From the NCBI GenBank assembly GCA_009746045.1, contig RPFO01001959.1, positions 29,437 through 93,436 on the forward strand: a stretch of 64,000 bases of DNA, in the 5' to 3' direction. Made by a program: the position numbers and the translations under genes. The notes beneath the pieces are model-generated. The model worked only from the letters and a program-made list of their open reading frames with translations, did not search any database and was not told the DNA's origin. The DNA comes from Mesostigma viride (lineage: Eukaryota; Streptophyta; Mesostigmatophyceae; Mesostigmatales; Mesostigmataceae). Numbering within the stretch: the stretch's first letter is position 1; every line of letters begins with the position of its first letter. This document shows positions 1-12,400 of the stretch, piece after piece.

Positions 1-576
1 ATCATTGGCAATGAACCCAGAATTGACCTTCACTGCTGCGGCAGGTCCATACTTTGCCACTGCCGCGATCATGTTCTTGTACGAGGCGCTAGCTGGCGGC
101 GACGTGAAACGGAATGCCATTCTCGTAAAAGAAAGAGGCCTGGGCAAGGCGGACTTCCTGGAGCTGCGCATTGGAAAAGCACTGTGGAATCGTCTTCTGC
201 ACTGCCTTGCCAGAGCCACAAGGGCCAGCACCCGGGGCAGAGGCAGGCAGAAGGGCCTTGGCAACGCGGGCACCGAGCACTGCCTTTTGCTCCTTCTTTT
301 CCAACCGGGCTGCCTCAGCCGCCTGAAGCCTCCCGATCAGGCCTTCTACATTCCTAGACTGCTGGCAAAATGTGGCTCCCTTGTTGGGGATGTGGCCGAG
401 ATGGCCGACAGCGCGATCCTTGCTAAAGTTGCCAGGCCTGCCGAACTTGTAATCGCACAGCTTGCACGCCTGGCCACCTCTGGCCGACTACCACGTCTTC
501 CCCACTCACGGTCTTTTCCACCTCGTCAATCAGGTGGAGGTATTGATACTCCTCTCCCCTTTTGACGACTGGAACT
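1..576 (-). pseudogene. hAT-type transposase fragment with BED-like finger
   Basis: Read on the minus strand from about 576, the product begins MPRVPVVKRGEEYQYLHLID. After a one-base shift near 480 it continues with a BED-like zinc finger (CKLCDYKFGRPGNF, C-x2-C, then HLGH) and a Glu/Ala/Lys-rich helix. After a second shift near 100 it reads GIPFHVAAS and then SYKNMIAAVAKYG, the segment that follows the BED finger in hAT (DUF659-type) transposases. The reading runs off the window at base 1, so only the N-terminal part is present. BED fingers bind transposon ends. Two frame breaks point to a dead copy, or to sequence errors. The family call rests on motif recognition, not on a search. Confidence 0.55.
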
Positions 577-1255
577 CTAGGCATGGTCGCCTCTTTTAGG
601 ATTGCCTAGCGCACAATACATGAACCGGCGCACCCGGCACCCTCTATTTGCTTTAATTGCGTCTTCACTCTTCTGCGTCTTTCTGGAAGTGCACCCGTCC
701 CTAAACCTTATGATTCTGCCATGCATGCTCTGTCCCCTCGCAGCTTTTCTCCCGCGAATAAAAAATCCTGTCAAAAAATGTAGAAAGGCACACCGTCACG
801 CGTGTACTAGCAAGTAGCTATGCACTCGCTGCAATTTCAGCAATTTTAGTACCACTGACAGGTCTGGGCCTCTCCCCACCGCGTGACACGTCCACGACCT
901 CCAAAATCGGCTAAGTCCAAAGTGAAAAACAGTGAAAATCGTACGGCGTACGCGGTCGAAAGCGTCAGTACCGTGGAATACGGCGTATTTTCATACCCGA
1001 GGTGCCGTACGAACCAACACGGCCGGTGGCGCAGACAGCAGCCGGGAGGCCGGTGAGCCGTGTGCTTGGTCCTTACAACGCGGAGGAAGTCCGCGCAGTT
1101 CCACGAGTGGGGACACCGGTGGCGCGCACGGCACAAGAGCGTGAAGAGGAGGCAGCACCTGGAGAGCAGCCGACGGCCTCTTCAGGCAGTGCCAGCGCTT
1201 GAGCCTGTTCTTCTTTGCCTTTCGCCTGTGTTGTTTTGTCGTCCCACTGTATATA
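577..1255. other. no gene; probable leader of the retroelement
   Basis: No open frame here looks coding. The stretch lies directly upstream of the gag ORF and may be its untranslated leader or 5' LTR. I could not find a matching copy downstream near 4,850, so no LTR is claimed. Confidence 0.4.
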
Positions 1256-2611
1256 ATGCCTCGTGGCAAACCGGGCGACGGCGACAAGGGCGAGGCGGAG
1301 GCACCGGCAGGGGAAAGCCAGGAGCCTAGGAAGGACAAGGAGCAGCTGGTGGGGGAGGCAATCCCTGCCAGCGACGGCGATGGGGGAAAGCGGCCAGGCA
1401 GCAAGAGACGGCACGAGGACTCAGTGGAGGAGGCGCGTAAGGTGCGGGCGACATGGCCATCTGACGCAATGACGGTGGCGAATGGGCAACCAGCCGTGGA
1501 GAAGCGTAAGAGGGACACCTCCGCTGACGGCAATGGTAAGAGGCTTCATGTGGATGTGCCCTCCCCTGTGCCTGCTGGCCCAAGTGGTGCTGTTGCTGTG
1601 ACACCCACTGTGGTGGAGCCAGTGAAGGCGATGCCAGGGTCGAGGCCTCACATGAGTGCAGTCACTGTCATGAATGGACAAAAGCCTCTTAACCCACCAC
1701 TAGCACAGGAAGCTTTAGACAAGTGGCTAGAGGACATGGAGCTGGTTGTACTCTCCGTGGACCCCACTGTCAACCTAGTGCAAGTGTTTCACTCGTCCAC
1801 ATGCAACAGGGACTCATCAGAGCGTGTCAGGGAAAAGGCTAGGACTGGTGTCAAGGATAAGCTAACCTGGGCACAGTTCCTGGATGGGTTGAGGGAGGAG
1901 TTCTCTGATAAGGTTCTCAACCTCACCAACTATCATAAACACCAGTATGACACCTTTGAGATAGTGGGCTCTGTGGCAGAGGAATGGGCTAGGCTCAACC
2001 GTATCAGGGACAAGGGGGCCAAGTATGGCTTCCTGGTCACAGATAGGGCCTTGGCAGATTATTTCCTGGACCGTATGGGTCTGAGTGTGGATGGTAGGAA
2101 CAGTGCCCGCATGTTTCTTAACCAGACTGATGGCTCCTTGCGTGCTCTGGAGCTTGTAATCCTCAGCATAAGGAAGCCAGATCCTGCCTGCAAAGCTATC
2201 CAGTCCCATGGCAGCAATGCCACCTCCGCTGTGCAGGGCCAAGGTGATGTCCCCGGGTACCCAGCCCGTGATGGGGCAAGGCCTAACAAGCGTAAGCGCT
2301 TCAGGCGCCAGAGGCAGGGGGCTCAGGGTGGCAAGGGTGCAGGTTCCCAAGGAGGGGTTGGGAGCCAGCAAGCTGGTGGTCAGCAGGGTAAGGGTGGCCA
2401 AGGGCAAGGCAAGGGCCAAGCTCAAGGCAACCAGGGCAAGCAGGGTGGACAGTCTCAGGGAGGCCAGGGGAAGCCTGGCAAGGGTGGGGCTGGGTCTGGG
2501 AAGAAGGGTGGAGCATGCTTTGTGTGTGGCAAGGAAGGTCACTGGCGTCGTGAGTGCCCTGACAGGAAGGCCAAGCCTGCTGGGGCAGGGGGCCAGTCTG
2601 GGCAGCAGTGA
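1256..2611 (+). CDS. LTR-retrotransposon gag-like protein with CCHC zinc knuckle
   Basis: The start is the ATG at 1256 (MPRGKPGDGDKG); upstream in-frame residues are Phe/Cys-rich and unlike the protein. The product is about 451 residues. It has a Lys/Glu/Gly/Pro-rich N-terminus, a central helical capsid-like part (KWLEDMELVVLSVDPTVN ... FLDGLREEFSDKV ... EWARLNRIRDKG), a long Gly/Gln/Lys-rich linker and one zinc knuckle near the C-terminus, CFVCGKEGHWRREC, which fits C-x2-C-x4-H-x4-C exactly. Gag proteins package the element RNA into virus-like particles in the cytoplasm. An integrase-bearing pol remnant follows on the same strand. The ORF itself is open, so this copy may be young. Confidence 0.75.
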   Translation: MPRGKPGDGDKGEAEAPAGESQEPRKDKEQLVGEAIPASDGDGGKRPGSKRRHEDSVEEARKVRATWPSDAMTVANGQPAVEKRKRDTSADGNGKRLHVDVPSPVPAGPSGAVAVTPTVVEPVKAMPGSRPHMSAVTVMNGQKPLNPPLAQEALDKWLEDMELVVLSVDPTVNLVQVFHSSTCNRDSSERVREKARTGVKDKLTWAQFLDGLREEFSDKVLNLTNYHKHQYDTFEIVGSVAEEWARLNRIRDKGAKYGFLVTDRALADYFLDRMGLSVDGRNSARMFLNQTDGSLRALELVILSIRKPDPACKAIQSHGSNATSAVQGQGDVPGYPARDGARPNKRKRFRRQRQGAQGGKGAGSQGGVGSQQAGGQQGKGGQGQGKGQAQGNQGKQGGQSQGGQGKPGKGGAGSGKKGGACFVCGKEGHWRRECPDRKAKPAGAGGQSGQQ

Positions 2612-4018
2612 CTAGCTACATCATCCCCTGTAAATAGTCAATCACCCCTTGGGGAAGGTGTGCTGGATGTACATAAGGACGGGGGTGTGCCCCTTGTGCA
2701 GCACCAAGGGTGTAAGGATGTTGTTCTTCCACTGGATTGCAATAACAATGCTGCAGCTGAATTCCCTATGCCTCATGCAGGTGGTGGGTCTCCAGCAGGT
2801 GCTGGCCTGGAGGGCCAAGGGACCTTGCTGGAAGGGCCTGAAGCGGTCCAGGGATCGAGCAGGGCCTGGCTTGGGGAGTCAGGATGGCCTGCAGGGAAGC
2901 CCTGGAACCTCAGGAGTGGATCATGTGTCCCCACACACGGTTCAGACGTCTCGCCAGGTCAGTACTGAGAGAGTGCTGAGCTATGCTGAGGCTGGCCATA
3001 GGTTGCATCACATGTTTGGGCATTCTGGGCAGGCAGCAATGTTTGCTTGGAAGCTAGGTAGAGAGCCTTTGTGGGAGGCATGCCAGGCTGCTGCTGAGAA
3101 CTGTGGTTGCCAGGAGAATGCTGTTCACCCACCTCAGTCCCATGCTAGGGAGCCTGCTAGGGAGCGTGGCGACATCCAGATGGATATCCAGCATATTAGG
3201 GGCTTGTACATATTGGTGGGGGTGGACAGGTTCAGTAGATACAGGCTGATAGACGTTCTGCCTGGTATGCAGGAGCACCACTTGTTGTTGGGTATGAAGG
3301 CCCTGGTCCCAGGCTTTGGGGTGTGCAAGAGTGTGCAGGCAGACTTGCAGTTTGACTGTTTGCTCAAGCATCAGGACCAGCTGCCTTGTAAGCTGGTAGT
3401 AGTCCCCAGGGAGAGTCATGGGCAGCAAGGGGCTGTAGAGAGATCCATACGAGAGGTGAAGACAGTGGTGCTAGCAGCAGAGTCAGTGCCACTTGTGGCA
3501 TCTGCCTTAGAGAGGGCAGCCTGGTGTAAGGGGATATAGAAGAGCAGCTGAACCACAGGGTTAACTATTACTTTGATGGTGTGGCTGTTTCTCCCCTGGC
3601 CCTGCAGTATAGCTTATTACCTGAAAACGTGGTGCAGGCCAGTCTTAGGAAGGCAGACAGGCTGTTTGCCCAGCTGAGACGTAAGGACAAGAACTGGAAT
3701 GTGCTGAGGCCTCAGGTGGGGCTGAAGGTCAGGATGTGGAAGGAACCATCTATTCCAGGCAAGCGGGGGATGTGGCAGGATGGGGTTGTCACTCGTGTGG
3801 AAGAAGCTAACAGATCTTGCCTGGTGGCTTTGGAAAAGGATCCAAGGCACGTGTACAGGTTGTCCTGGGCTCATGTCAAGGAAAGAAGGCCACATGCAAT
3901 CTGGCCTGCAGACGGGCCAGGCCCTCCCAGCTGGGTTGAGGAGCCAGGCCAGAGCCAGGCAGCAGCAGCTAACAATCTTCTGGTGATGGATGATGGTCTG
4001 TCCCTGCTGGAAGATTAG
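2612..4018 (+). pseudogene. retrotransposon pol remnant: integrase, no reverse transcriptase
   Basis: Between 2960 and 3540 the frame carries an HHCC zinc domain (HRLHHMFGHSG ... CGCQENAV) and then a retroviral-type integrase core: DIQMDIQHIRGLY ... VGVDRFSRYR, VQADLQFD and ESHGQQGAVERSIREVK hold the D, D and E positions. A one-base shift at the GGGG near 3530 leads into 3581-4018, which reads as the integrase C-terminal part (VRMWKEPSIPGKRGMWQDG ... LSWAHVKERRP). No protease or reverse transcriptase motif (such as YxDD) is found either between gag and integrase or downstream. The element is therefore deleted, or non-autonomous. Gag-IN without an intervening RT fits copia order with the 3' half lost. 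Confidence 0.65.
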
Positions 4019-4879
4019 ACGAGCAGGAGGAGGCTGCTGAAGCAACTGTCACAAGGCCAGAGGGGACGGGGCAGCCACCTAAGGCCCGGGGGCCTCTCAT
4101 GGCGGACGTCATCCGAGCACTCATGCGCAGCAAACATGATCCCAAGGTATCCAAGCTCACGGGGTGGGGGTCGTGCTGGGCAGCTACAATGGAGGTATAG
4201 TACTGCGGCCTCTCTTTCCACATCTCGAATGACGTGGATGTCATCTGAGCGCATATATCATGCTTCTTCGTGTTCATCCAAAGTTAGACGAGCTCCCAGC
4301 AGCTGTGAGCTCTTGGTCTTTCACAACACGGCTGAGCCAAGGTTGCAAGGCAGCAACCTTTAACCTGTGCACCAAGCCACGACCACGGTGGTCACTTCCA
4401 CGTCCAATGTGGGCGCCCACGGTTCGTGCTTGCCAAGACAGCTGGTCATCCCCATGACCAAGCAAGCTATATCCTTCTTTGTTGCTCCTCGTTCCCATCG
4501 GCGTGACGAGGCACGTGCAGGCTTGCAAGCAAATCCCCAACGTCCACTGGCATCAGTGCAGAGCCAGGACGAGCTGGATTTGCCTAGCTAGACACCTGCA
4601 ACCTAGGAAGTACAGGACCTGTCACAAGCCTGCAAGGCCTAGTATCCTTGCAGCCTTGTGCCAGTCCCAGTACCCCACCAGTCACAGGCTGCTGCTCCTC
4701 CTGGTCTACGTGGACCACAGTAACGTGATGGACAGGCTAAGCCTGTGCAGGCCCGACCTGCCACGTGTCCTGTCCACTAAGTATGGTCTAGAAAAAATAA
4801 TTAGGCTGAATGGGGGCACCTGTGGCATAATGTGCAACTCGTGACTCATTTTAGTCACGAGTCAGACACGGTTGAGGGG
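4019..4879. other. no gene; 3' part of retroelement with a hairpin
   Basis: No credible coding frame is seen. A short perfect hairpin lies at 4837-4862 (arms ACTCGTGACT/AGTCACGAGT, six-base loop), just before the telomere-like array. It may mark the element's end. Confidence 0.4.
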
Positions 4880-4924
4880 TTTAGGGTTTAGGGTTTAGGG
4901 TTTAGAGTTTAGGGTTTAGGTTTA
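4880..4924. repeat. interstitial TTTAGGG telomere-like array
   Basis: About six head-to-tail TTTAGGG units with one variant (TTTAGAG). TTTAGGG is the telomere repeat of most land plants and many green algae. A short internal array usually marks an old chromosome end, break repair or telomere-targeted insertion. A LINE 3' fragment follows within about 100 bases. Confidence 0.85.
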
Positions 4925-5025
4925 CTTGTGCTGGGTTCATAGTTTGAAGTTCGTTTCCTCGGGTTCGTCTACATATCAAGGATTTAGTGGATGGCCGGTA
5001 ACAGGTTGACATATGAGCATGCATT

Positions 5026-5463
5026 GAGAAACACGAGGATTTGTACGCTGATTTGCCCTATGTTTCCCACATTATCAGGCACAGGCGCCTGGGCCTAGCC
5101 GGGCACCTGGCCCGCACAGATCAGGTAGACACATCAGATAGACTAGCTGGCACCAAGCCCGCCCAGCCTGGGCGATATGTCCTCATGACCTGGCGTGCCC
5201 CAGGCCGCGCGCGGCAGGGCCGCCACCCGTGGACTTTTCATGATAGACTCGGGATGGACATGTGCTACACTAGACGCGACGGGCTCACGCCCGGGCAGCC
5301 TCCTGGCTTGTCTGTAATATGGAGGCAGATGGTACGCAAGGATAGATGGCAAGTAGTGATGAAGGAGACCACCCCCAAGTCTGTGGGGGCTCCGCGTGTG
5401 ACCGCGTATGGCATTCATAGCGATTCGGGCCGCGGTGCCCACACCCCTGTAACTAGGACCTAG
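5026..5463 (+). pseudogene. non-LTR retrotransposon, C-terminal fragment
   Basis: The frame reads HEDLYADLPYVSHIIRHRRL, GHLARTDQ, DRLGMDMCYTRRDG and VIWRQMVRKDRWQVVMKE. It matches, residue for residue over most of its length, the C-terminal end of the larger decayed LINE at 18.7-20.4 kb on the other strand. The N-terminal endonuclease and the reverse transcriptase core are absent, as expected for 5'-truncated LINE insertions. The segment is open to its stop. It is followed by the same 3' tail (TTAATTAA run, then CACGTGAC...GTCACGTG and a G-rich stretch) seen in the other copy. Confidence 0.7.
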
Positions 5464-5760
5464 ATTAATTAATTAATTAATTAGTTAATAGACACGTGAC
5501 TGCGTCACGTGAGCATAAGTCCTCAGTGGGAGGGGAACATGGGATGGAATGGATGGTGTAAGCTATCATCTAGGTCCTACTAGTTACAGGGGCGTGGGCA
5601 CCGCGGCCCGAATCACTATGAATGCCATACGCGGTCACACGCGGAGCCCCCACAGACCTAGATAGCTTACACCATCCATTCCATCCCATGTTCCCCTCCC
5701 ACTGAGGACTTATGCTCACGTGACGCAGTCACGTGTCTAGTAATTAATTGAGAAACATTC
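5464..5760. repeat. LINE 3' tail with an inverted second copy
   Basis: 5464-5490 is a TTAATTAA-type tandem run. The following tail (5493-5575) contains a near-palindromic CACGTGACTGCGTCACGTG. The stretch 5577-5656 repeats, in inverted orientation, the sequence at about 5378-5463, and 5661-5745 repeats the tail inverted. Two LINE 3' ends thus face each other with a rearranged order. A related tail lies at 18,625-18,770. Confidence 0.7.
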
Positions 5761-6456
5761 GGTCGGTAGTTCCTGGATCATTCACCTTTGGACTGGGACA
5801 TCCTCTACCTTAGTTAGTCTAGGTCAGATTAGTCGAGGTCGCGGTGGCCGTGGTGGTCGAGGGTTAGGTAGAGCCGCTCTACCTAACCGCCGGCGGCCGG
5901 AGGTTTGGATCGTAACAGTCGGCCATGGACGGCTAAGGTCGCTTTCCGTTATTCAATTAATTTAGTATTTCGCTGCCCTGCCCATTCAAGTACACCAAAA
6001 AGTGTGTTGTGGACATCGACTTAGCATTCTCTGTTTCTATCAAGAGCATTCAAATATTGAAGCTGTCTAAACTCTCTAAAACCCCGCGGCCGCAGCTCGC
6101 GAGCCGGCGACATAGCCGCTTGGCCGGAACACGTGGCCTCATTGCCCACTGGCCCTGCCACGTCACACGGCACTGGCGCGCCGCTAATGCTCGCATCTTT
6201 CGCGCATCTTGCCAGCGAACCATTTTTTTTTGCCTCATGCCTGAGGATTTCGCGGGAGACCCAAACCACCGTTGGAAGCCCGATCGTACCTCCTGGCACG
6301 TGGTTTGATACTACTAGCCCCCCACAACAAAAGAACACGGAAAAACACAGTTAAGTGACTGGAAAGGAGAAGAGAAATACCCCCATCTCTTACGTGAGGG
6401 CCTGCCTTGCTTCCTGCCTGCCTTGCACCTGGTTGTTGCCCAGCAGCGGGCTCGCA
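5761..6456. other. upstream region of SQD2; no gene
   Basis: No supported ORF. A perfect 12-bp hairpin with a three-base loop is present at 5862-5888 (GGTTAGGTAGAG / CTCTACCTAACC). The SQD2 promoter should lie in this stretch, but I see no clear TATA box. Confidence 0.4.
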
Positions 6457-9400
6457 ATGGCGAACTTGGCGACGGTAGGACAGGCGAGCCTCGCTTTAGC
6501 GCGCACAGCTGATGCCTCCACTGCCAGGAAGCCTGGCATTGTGGGAGATGTCATCGCTCGGCACACGCAAGTAGGAAGTTTGACCTGCGCAATTCGCCCG
6601 GCGTTGTTGGTGTACAACACTTATGGTGTGACAAATAGCATGCCCTTGTGCGCAAAGGGTTCATTTGCCGGCGTATCCCTGTCTGAGGCTATTAGAGCCC
6701 CGTCGTTGCGCTCTCGGCGACCGCTACTCGCTGTCAATCGTCAGGTGGCGGCTATAGCCGTGGGTTCTTCCCATGCGGCACATACCACAAAGCATGGACC
6801 GAGGAAGGTCGCCATATTCGTGGAGCCCTCACCATTTACGTGAGTACGGCCCTCCTCGGTTGCTATCAATTGTAATAGCCTCTGGTGTACTATCCATACC
6901 CAACGAGGCGGCTGAGCTAGCTGAAGCTATCCTAGCAGTGCTTTGTAGTCATTAGTTATGCTTTTGTTCTGGATCATGGTCAGGCCCGTCTATCGTTCAT
7001 TGTTACATTGTCATCCGTAACTGTCGCTGTGCCTACGCATCTACGTGGATTTCTAGATAGCGAGCATGGGCACGTTATTAGTCCTATGCTCTTTTCAGGT
7101 CAGTATATGCGCTACAGAAGCACGCATCATGATCGGGAAAAGCCTCTGGTACCCTGGTTTGCATGCCATGTAGCCCGTAGGTTTTGCATTTCCATGGGCA
7201 TGCCCAAACGCTTCACTGCGACAAACCCCCCCTGTCCACCTTGCCCGAGCGGTCGTCCACCATACCGCCCTGTGCTAATCGTATCAAATGCGCCCCTCAA
7301 TCCCATACTAGTATGTGGGTGTGCTGGCATACATGCGAGCACGTGCGTATGCATGTCCCTGCAGGTATGTGTGCGGTTACAAGAACCGCTTTTGCAACCT
7401 GATCCGGTACCTGAGGGAGGCAGGAGATGAGGTATGTCTGCCCACCCATGCACATTTGTAGAGTGACCATTGCATTTCGGTGTGCCTTTCCTATTAATTG
7501 TGCCTTTCCTATGAATTGCGCCTTTCCTATCAATTGCATCCATTGGTGGTTGCTATGGGACTGGGTATGCTCTTTTCAGCGCAAGGGAGGTCCATCTAGG
7601 CCCGTTTATTTAGCCTGTCGGACAGAAAATCGAGTGAAGGGCCGGGTATGCAGTAGGGTGGGGTGTTGAGGCACACAGAAGTCAGGGGGCATCCCCCCCC
7701 CCCTCCAAATAGCCAGAGACTATAGATGGAGAGAAAGTATCTCACAATGTCGTGGTTATAGTATCAGGATTCTAGAGCCCTGTCATGGGTCATTGTCATC
7801 GCACTTTGTTGCCATCATAGTATACTCCCCAGGATGGGTTCCTCACAGCGCACTGAGGGCGGTTGTCAAAATATACCGGGAACTATGTATCCTTGTTGTC
7901 CAAGGGTGATGACTGGGGAGTAGGAAGCTTATTAATCCCAGTGGTACACCTCTACCGTCTCACGTCTGTAAAATCCTGCCTGTGGCGGCCCCGGTATGCC
8001 AAATGACGAACAAGGATTTAAAGACCAGCCAAAAGAGAAGGGAGCTGCAACAGCGAAATAAATCATTCTTTAAGGTAGAGGGTGGCATGTTTACACTCCC
8101 TAAAAGCTTAGTGACTTCCCAGAGGCTTTAGAATTGGGTTCAGAATTGGCCCCTGCACATGTGAAAATGCCAGATGGTGCAGTGCCAAGCAACCGGGGTT
8201 GTACTCCTGCAGCTCACCATGCTGCTCATTGAACGCACTCGAGTCATGTAGCATCAGACCACAGCATTATCGCAAGCCACCCCCCTCATAGCGGGTTCCT
8301 TTGCGAATTCGTAGCATGCAATGCAGCGCCATGCGGCGTTCCACTTTGTGCCGTACCGTACCGGGTGCGTTTCAAGATCTGTCCGGTTCTGTGTGGGCTG
8401 ACTACGGGCTGGCCATGGAGGCTGCTTTCCTGGTCATGCACTGGTGGCACCCTGCTGCCCCTTTCAATTGCGTGTGGCTGGCCAACGGGGGTAGGTGCTG
8501 GTGGTCACATCGGGGCACAACAACCCGGTCGAGTATCATGGGGCCAAGGTCGTCACCGCACCCAGGTAATGCTGGCAGCTGGCAGCATACTGTACCATAA
8601 TTACTTGCGGTATTGATTTTCCTGTACAGATGTGCACTTGCCACGTTTCGATTTTTTCCCTCAAGCATTTCGTTTATCTGGTGCATTTGTCTCACTGATT
8701 CGCCGTTCATAATTGCCATGGCTGTCATTATTATGGTTATTTATATACTTCCATTTACCTGATCTAAGATTCACTGCCACCCGTCTGGATGCGGGCATGT
8801 TGTCTGCTTAGCTGGCCCGGTTATATCAAAGTCAAATACCCGTCCTTGGCAAGGCAGCACTCTGCCATTGAGCTGCTTCCACGGAGTCTGTGGGGCTAGA
8901 ACAATGCGGTGTCAGATTTTTTTTGCTATCTTGTTACCCACTGATGTGGCGTCTGGCCGACAAATGCCACCACTCGGGTATGTTTGGCATAAAATGGCTT
9001 TCTCATGCACGCCTGAAAAGCAGCGTCATAAGAGCGAATGATATTTTATTCTTTGTGAACGGAATAATTTCAAACGCCTAAAGTAGCACTTGGCTGAATG
9101 CAAGCAGCACTTGGCTGTTCGTAAAGCGCAATAACTCTTTCTCCAAACAGGGCTTGGTGGGTGGTGAAAGGTTGCCAACATTTGCGTGACTTATGTTTTA
9201 CCCAACTGGTCTCCCCTTGCAAGTCGGAGCCTTGAGATACCGTTGACGTCTTATCAAGCATCCTTCCAATGCCACCATCCCGTTGAGCTAGCGCGTCCGC
9301 AGTTTCGCTGCCGCCGCCGCAGCAGCAGCAGCAGGAAAAGAGGGATGGACATCGTAAACAGGGTATGGCCAGGTGGCCTGGCTGCCAAGCTGCCCCTGCC

Positions 9401-12400
9401 ATGATGTCTCGAAACGGACAAAGAGGACCATGCCGAGCAAGTCCGCTGGGACGTTGTGCCTGTAGACAGTCGTCTTCAATTAGGCCTGTTGCTTTATCTC
9501 AATGGTCTTGGACTGTCTGGTGTGCCTTATCGTTCCCTGTGCTTCTATTTTGCCTCCCTTCCCCCTTCCCCCTCCCCCCCCCATTGGTTCCTCCCTTTCC
9601 CCTGTTCATCATTTCAATCCTCTCCCACCCTGTGCCGATCCCTTCCCCCTGTCCTTTGCTGCGTTTTCCCCTGGCCTTCAGCTTCTCGTTCCCCTTTTAC
9701 CCCTCGCTCTACCTCTCCCTGGGCGTGTCCCCCACGGTGTACAAAGCCATCCGCGACTTCAAGCCGGACATCATCCACGCGTCATCGCCCGGGTTCATGG
9801 TGCGTGCGTGCGTACACTGTCCCTCCCCCCCCTGCCCCCGCAACACCTGCGCAACACCCCCACACCACGCTGCTCATCTGGACTTGTCTTTGGGCTGTCA
9901 GATTCACAATTACATGCCTGAAACCCAAGGCTGAGCGTGCTCGAGTTTGTTTCGAAGACGCAAGGTTGACTATGATTCTCCCCCTACAAAGCTCCCCCTA
10001 CTTTTTTTGGGCATCAATTTCGTGCTCCATTCTTCTAAGATGGGCAGGTTCTGCCTGTGTCTGCTTTGAATCGTAAGATGCGAGGTTTATTTCTATTTTT
10101 AGGCTGCACGGATCCCTGGCAGTCTCATATACTTGTTGATGTCCGGGCACTCGGCCGCAATGCCAACATCATCATTTGTTCATGGTACATGCCTGTCGTG
10201 AGATCAGGGCCAAAACGCCTACAGCAGGTTCCTGGTTTGCCACGCAAACATAGGTATCTGAATACTCTCAAAGGGTGGCCGAGCTCTTTTCAGCTTTGCG
10301 CAAATTCTTTTCCTCTTTAATGTCAACATGTGTGCTCCCTGCTGCTGTCTGTTGCCAACCCTGGCAGGTCTTTGCGGCGCTCGTGTATGCCAAACTGCTC
10401 TCCTCGCCGCTAGTGCTGTCGTACCACACGCACGTGCCCCAGTGAGTCCATCGCCGCTATGCCGTTTTTCTACGTCCTTTCCCACAGTCCTTTTGGCTCC
10501 ATCTTGCCGATGTGTCGAGCTGTATTTCCTCGACGAAACATTCTCTTGCTGAGCGTGAACTGCTGTGGTAAGATTGGCATGTTGGACCTAGTAGTTTCTC
10601 TAAAGCTGCTCATTCAATTGAATTCGTCTGTAAGGGTAGACGTATCCTGTGGTGTCATGGTCATCCCATGCCGGTGCAGATAACTGCCTGTATCACTACT
10701 CAATCAAGCAGTTTTCCCCATCGGGGCTTTGGGTGATATGAGCCCCATTTTTGTTACTTACTGCGGTAGGGAGATTTTTTCTGTTTAGTGGGCATCCCGC
10801 TGTCATGTCCCGCTGCGAAGCCAACCTGGGCTCTCAACTTGGCACCCTCCTTTGCATGGGCTACTTCCGTGCTCTCCCCACCCCATGCAGGTATATCCCC
10901 CGCTACACGTTCAAGTGGCTCGTGTACCCGATGTGGGCCATCCTGAGTACGTGCGGGCGCTGCGCTTTGCCTTGCGATGCTGAAGGAAGAGTTCGCCCCG
11001 CCAGCTTAGTACATGTGAATTGAAGGACATGACCTATGCGAATTGAAGGACATGACCTATACAGGTGTATTAGCTCGCGTTGTTGAAGCAATCGCGCACC
11101 ATTAATGAAGGTTGGAAAGGCAGTGGGGATCTGTTCACATCGTGCAGAGTCTTTTGTGGGTCGTGAGCAGTACGGTGTGCCCTTGACGAGTGCCAAGTGG
11201 AAACCTGAGAGTATACTAGTATATTAGAAACCGGAGAGTATACCAGTCGTATGGAGTCCAGAGAAGCTGCTTGGATATGTCTTTCTGCTCACTCTTGTTT
11301 GTGTAATCCATTTCAATTCGGGGGGTTCTGAACAAGAAACGGCGATGGCATGGTCAGCATTCACATAATTTCTTTCCGTGACTGTTATGTGCATTGGATT
11401 CATCCACTCCTCTAGCCATGATGTGCCCATGCTTATCTTCCTCCTCCTTAATCATGTGCCCATCCTTATCTTCCTCCTTCATAATCGCATGGTCTGGTTG
11501 TATTCGCCCCACTCACCGCAGGGTTCCTGCATCAGGCGGCCAACCTGACACTAGTCACCTCCACGCAAATGCGCGACGAACTGCGGAAGGAGGACGCCGG
11601 TTAGTGGCCGGCGTTGTTGTGGGTTGGTGCACCCGGGACGGCGCCCCGATGGAACGGTGTGCTCAGGGTTTGGGAAGTTTATCATAAAGAAATTTTATTG
11701 TAGCGTGACTAAGAGGGAGGCCAGCCAAGCTTCGCTTGCCTTTCTATGGGGGTGGGGTGGGGACCCTGTGCATGTGCATGTGTGTATGTGCATGTGCATG
11801 TGTGTTTTGGGGAACAGGTAGCATGAAAGGCAGCGGGGGTTTCCTCTTCCAGTGCCAACAGTGGTAACCAAGTTATTAACCATGGTTATCACCTCTAGTT
11901 AGGCAACCGAGCTGAAACACTTGATAGTCTTATGGTCCCAACCCTTGCCCTGCATCTTGCATTGGATGTGTGCGGCGTGGAGGACGTGCTGTCAATGTTT
12001 GCACCCTGCGTTCTGCCTCGAACCCCACCCCATTTCAACCTTATGTGTTCATTTTCTAGGGACACTGATACTGCCCCCTGCACCACTGCACCACTGCTGC
12101 TAACTGGCACTGCCCCTGCATGACTGCACCACCACCGCTACTTAAGAAGTGGGTAAGGGTGCCTCCCAGCGTCGGTAATGGTTGCATGTTCGTCCCCCTG
12201 ATTCCGTGTTGGTCCATACTGCTATGCGGGGTAATTATGAGGGGGCCCAAAGGATGGACCAACACTGCCCCCAACGCCGCCCTCCCCTCAGCCCTTTGAT
12301 GGTATGGTGTCTGCCTCTTCCCACGTTTTACGAGGGGGCCACGTGCAGAAGGGAAAGGCACATGCAGAGAAGACCGTGTTTCCCAGGAGCAGCCCTTTTG

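Noticed and set aside
8830-8890. Minus-strand tRNA-Gly(GCC)-like sequence (AGCTCAATGGCAGAG, then CCTTGCCAAGG) in SQD2 intron 3
   Set aside because: A good A-box and loop, but the anticodon stem has mismatches and no B-box or T arm follows; not enough for a tRNA call.
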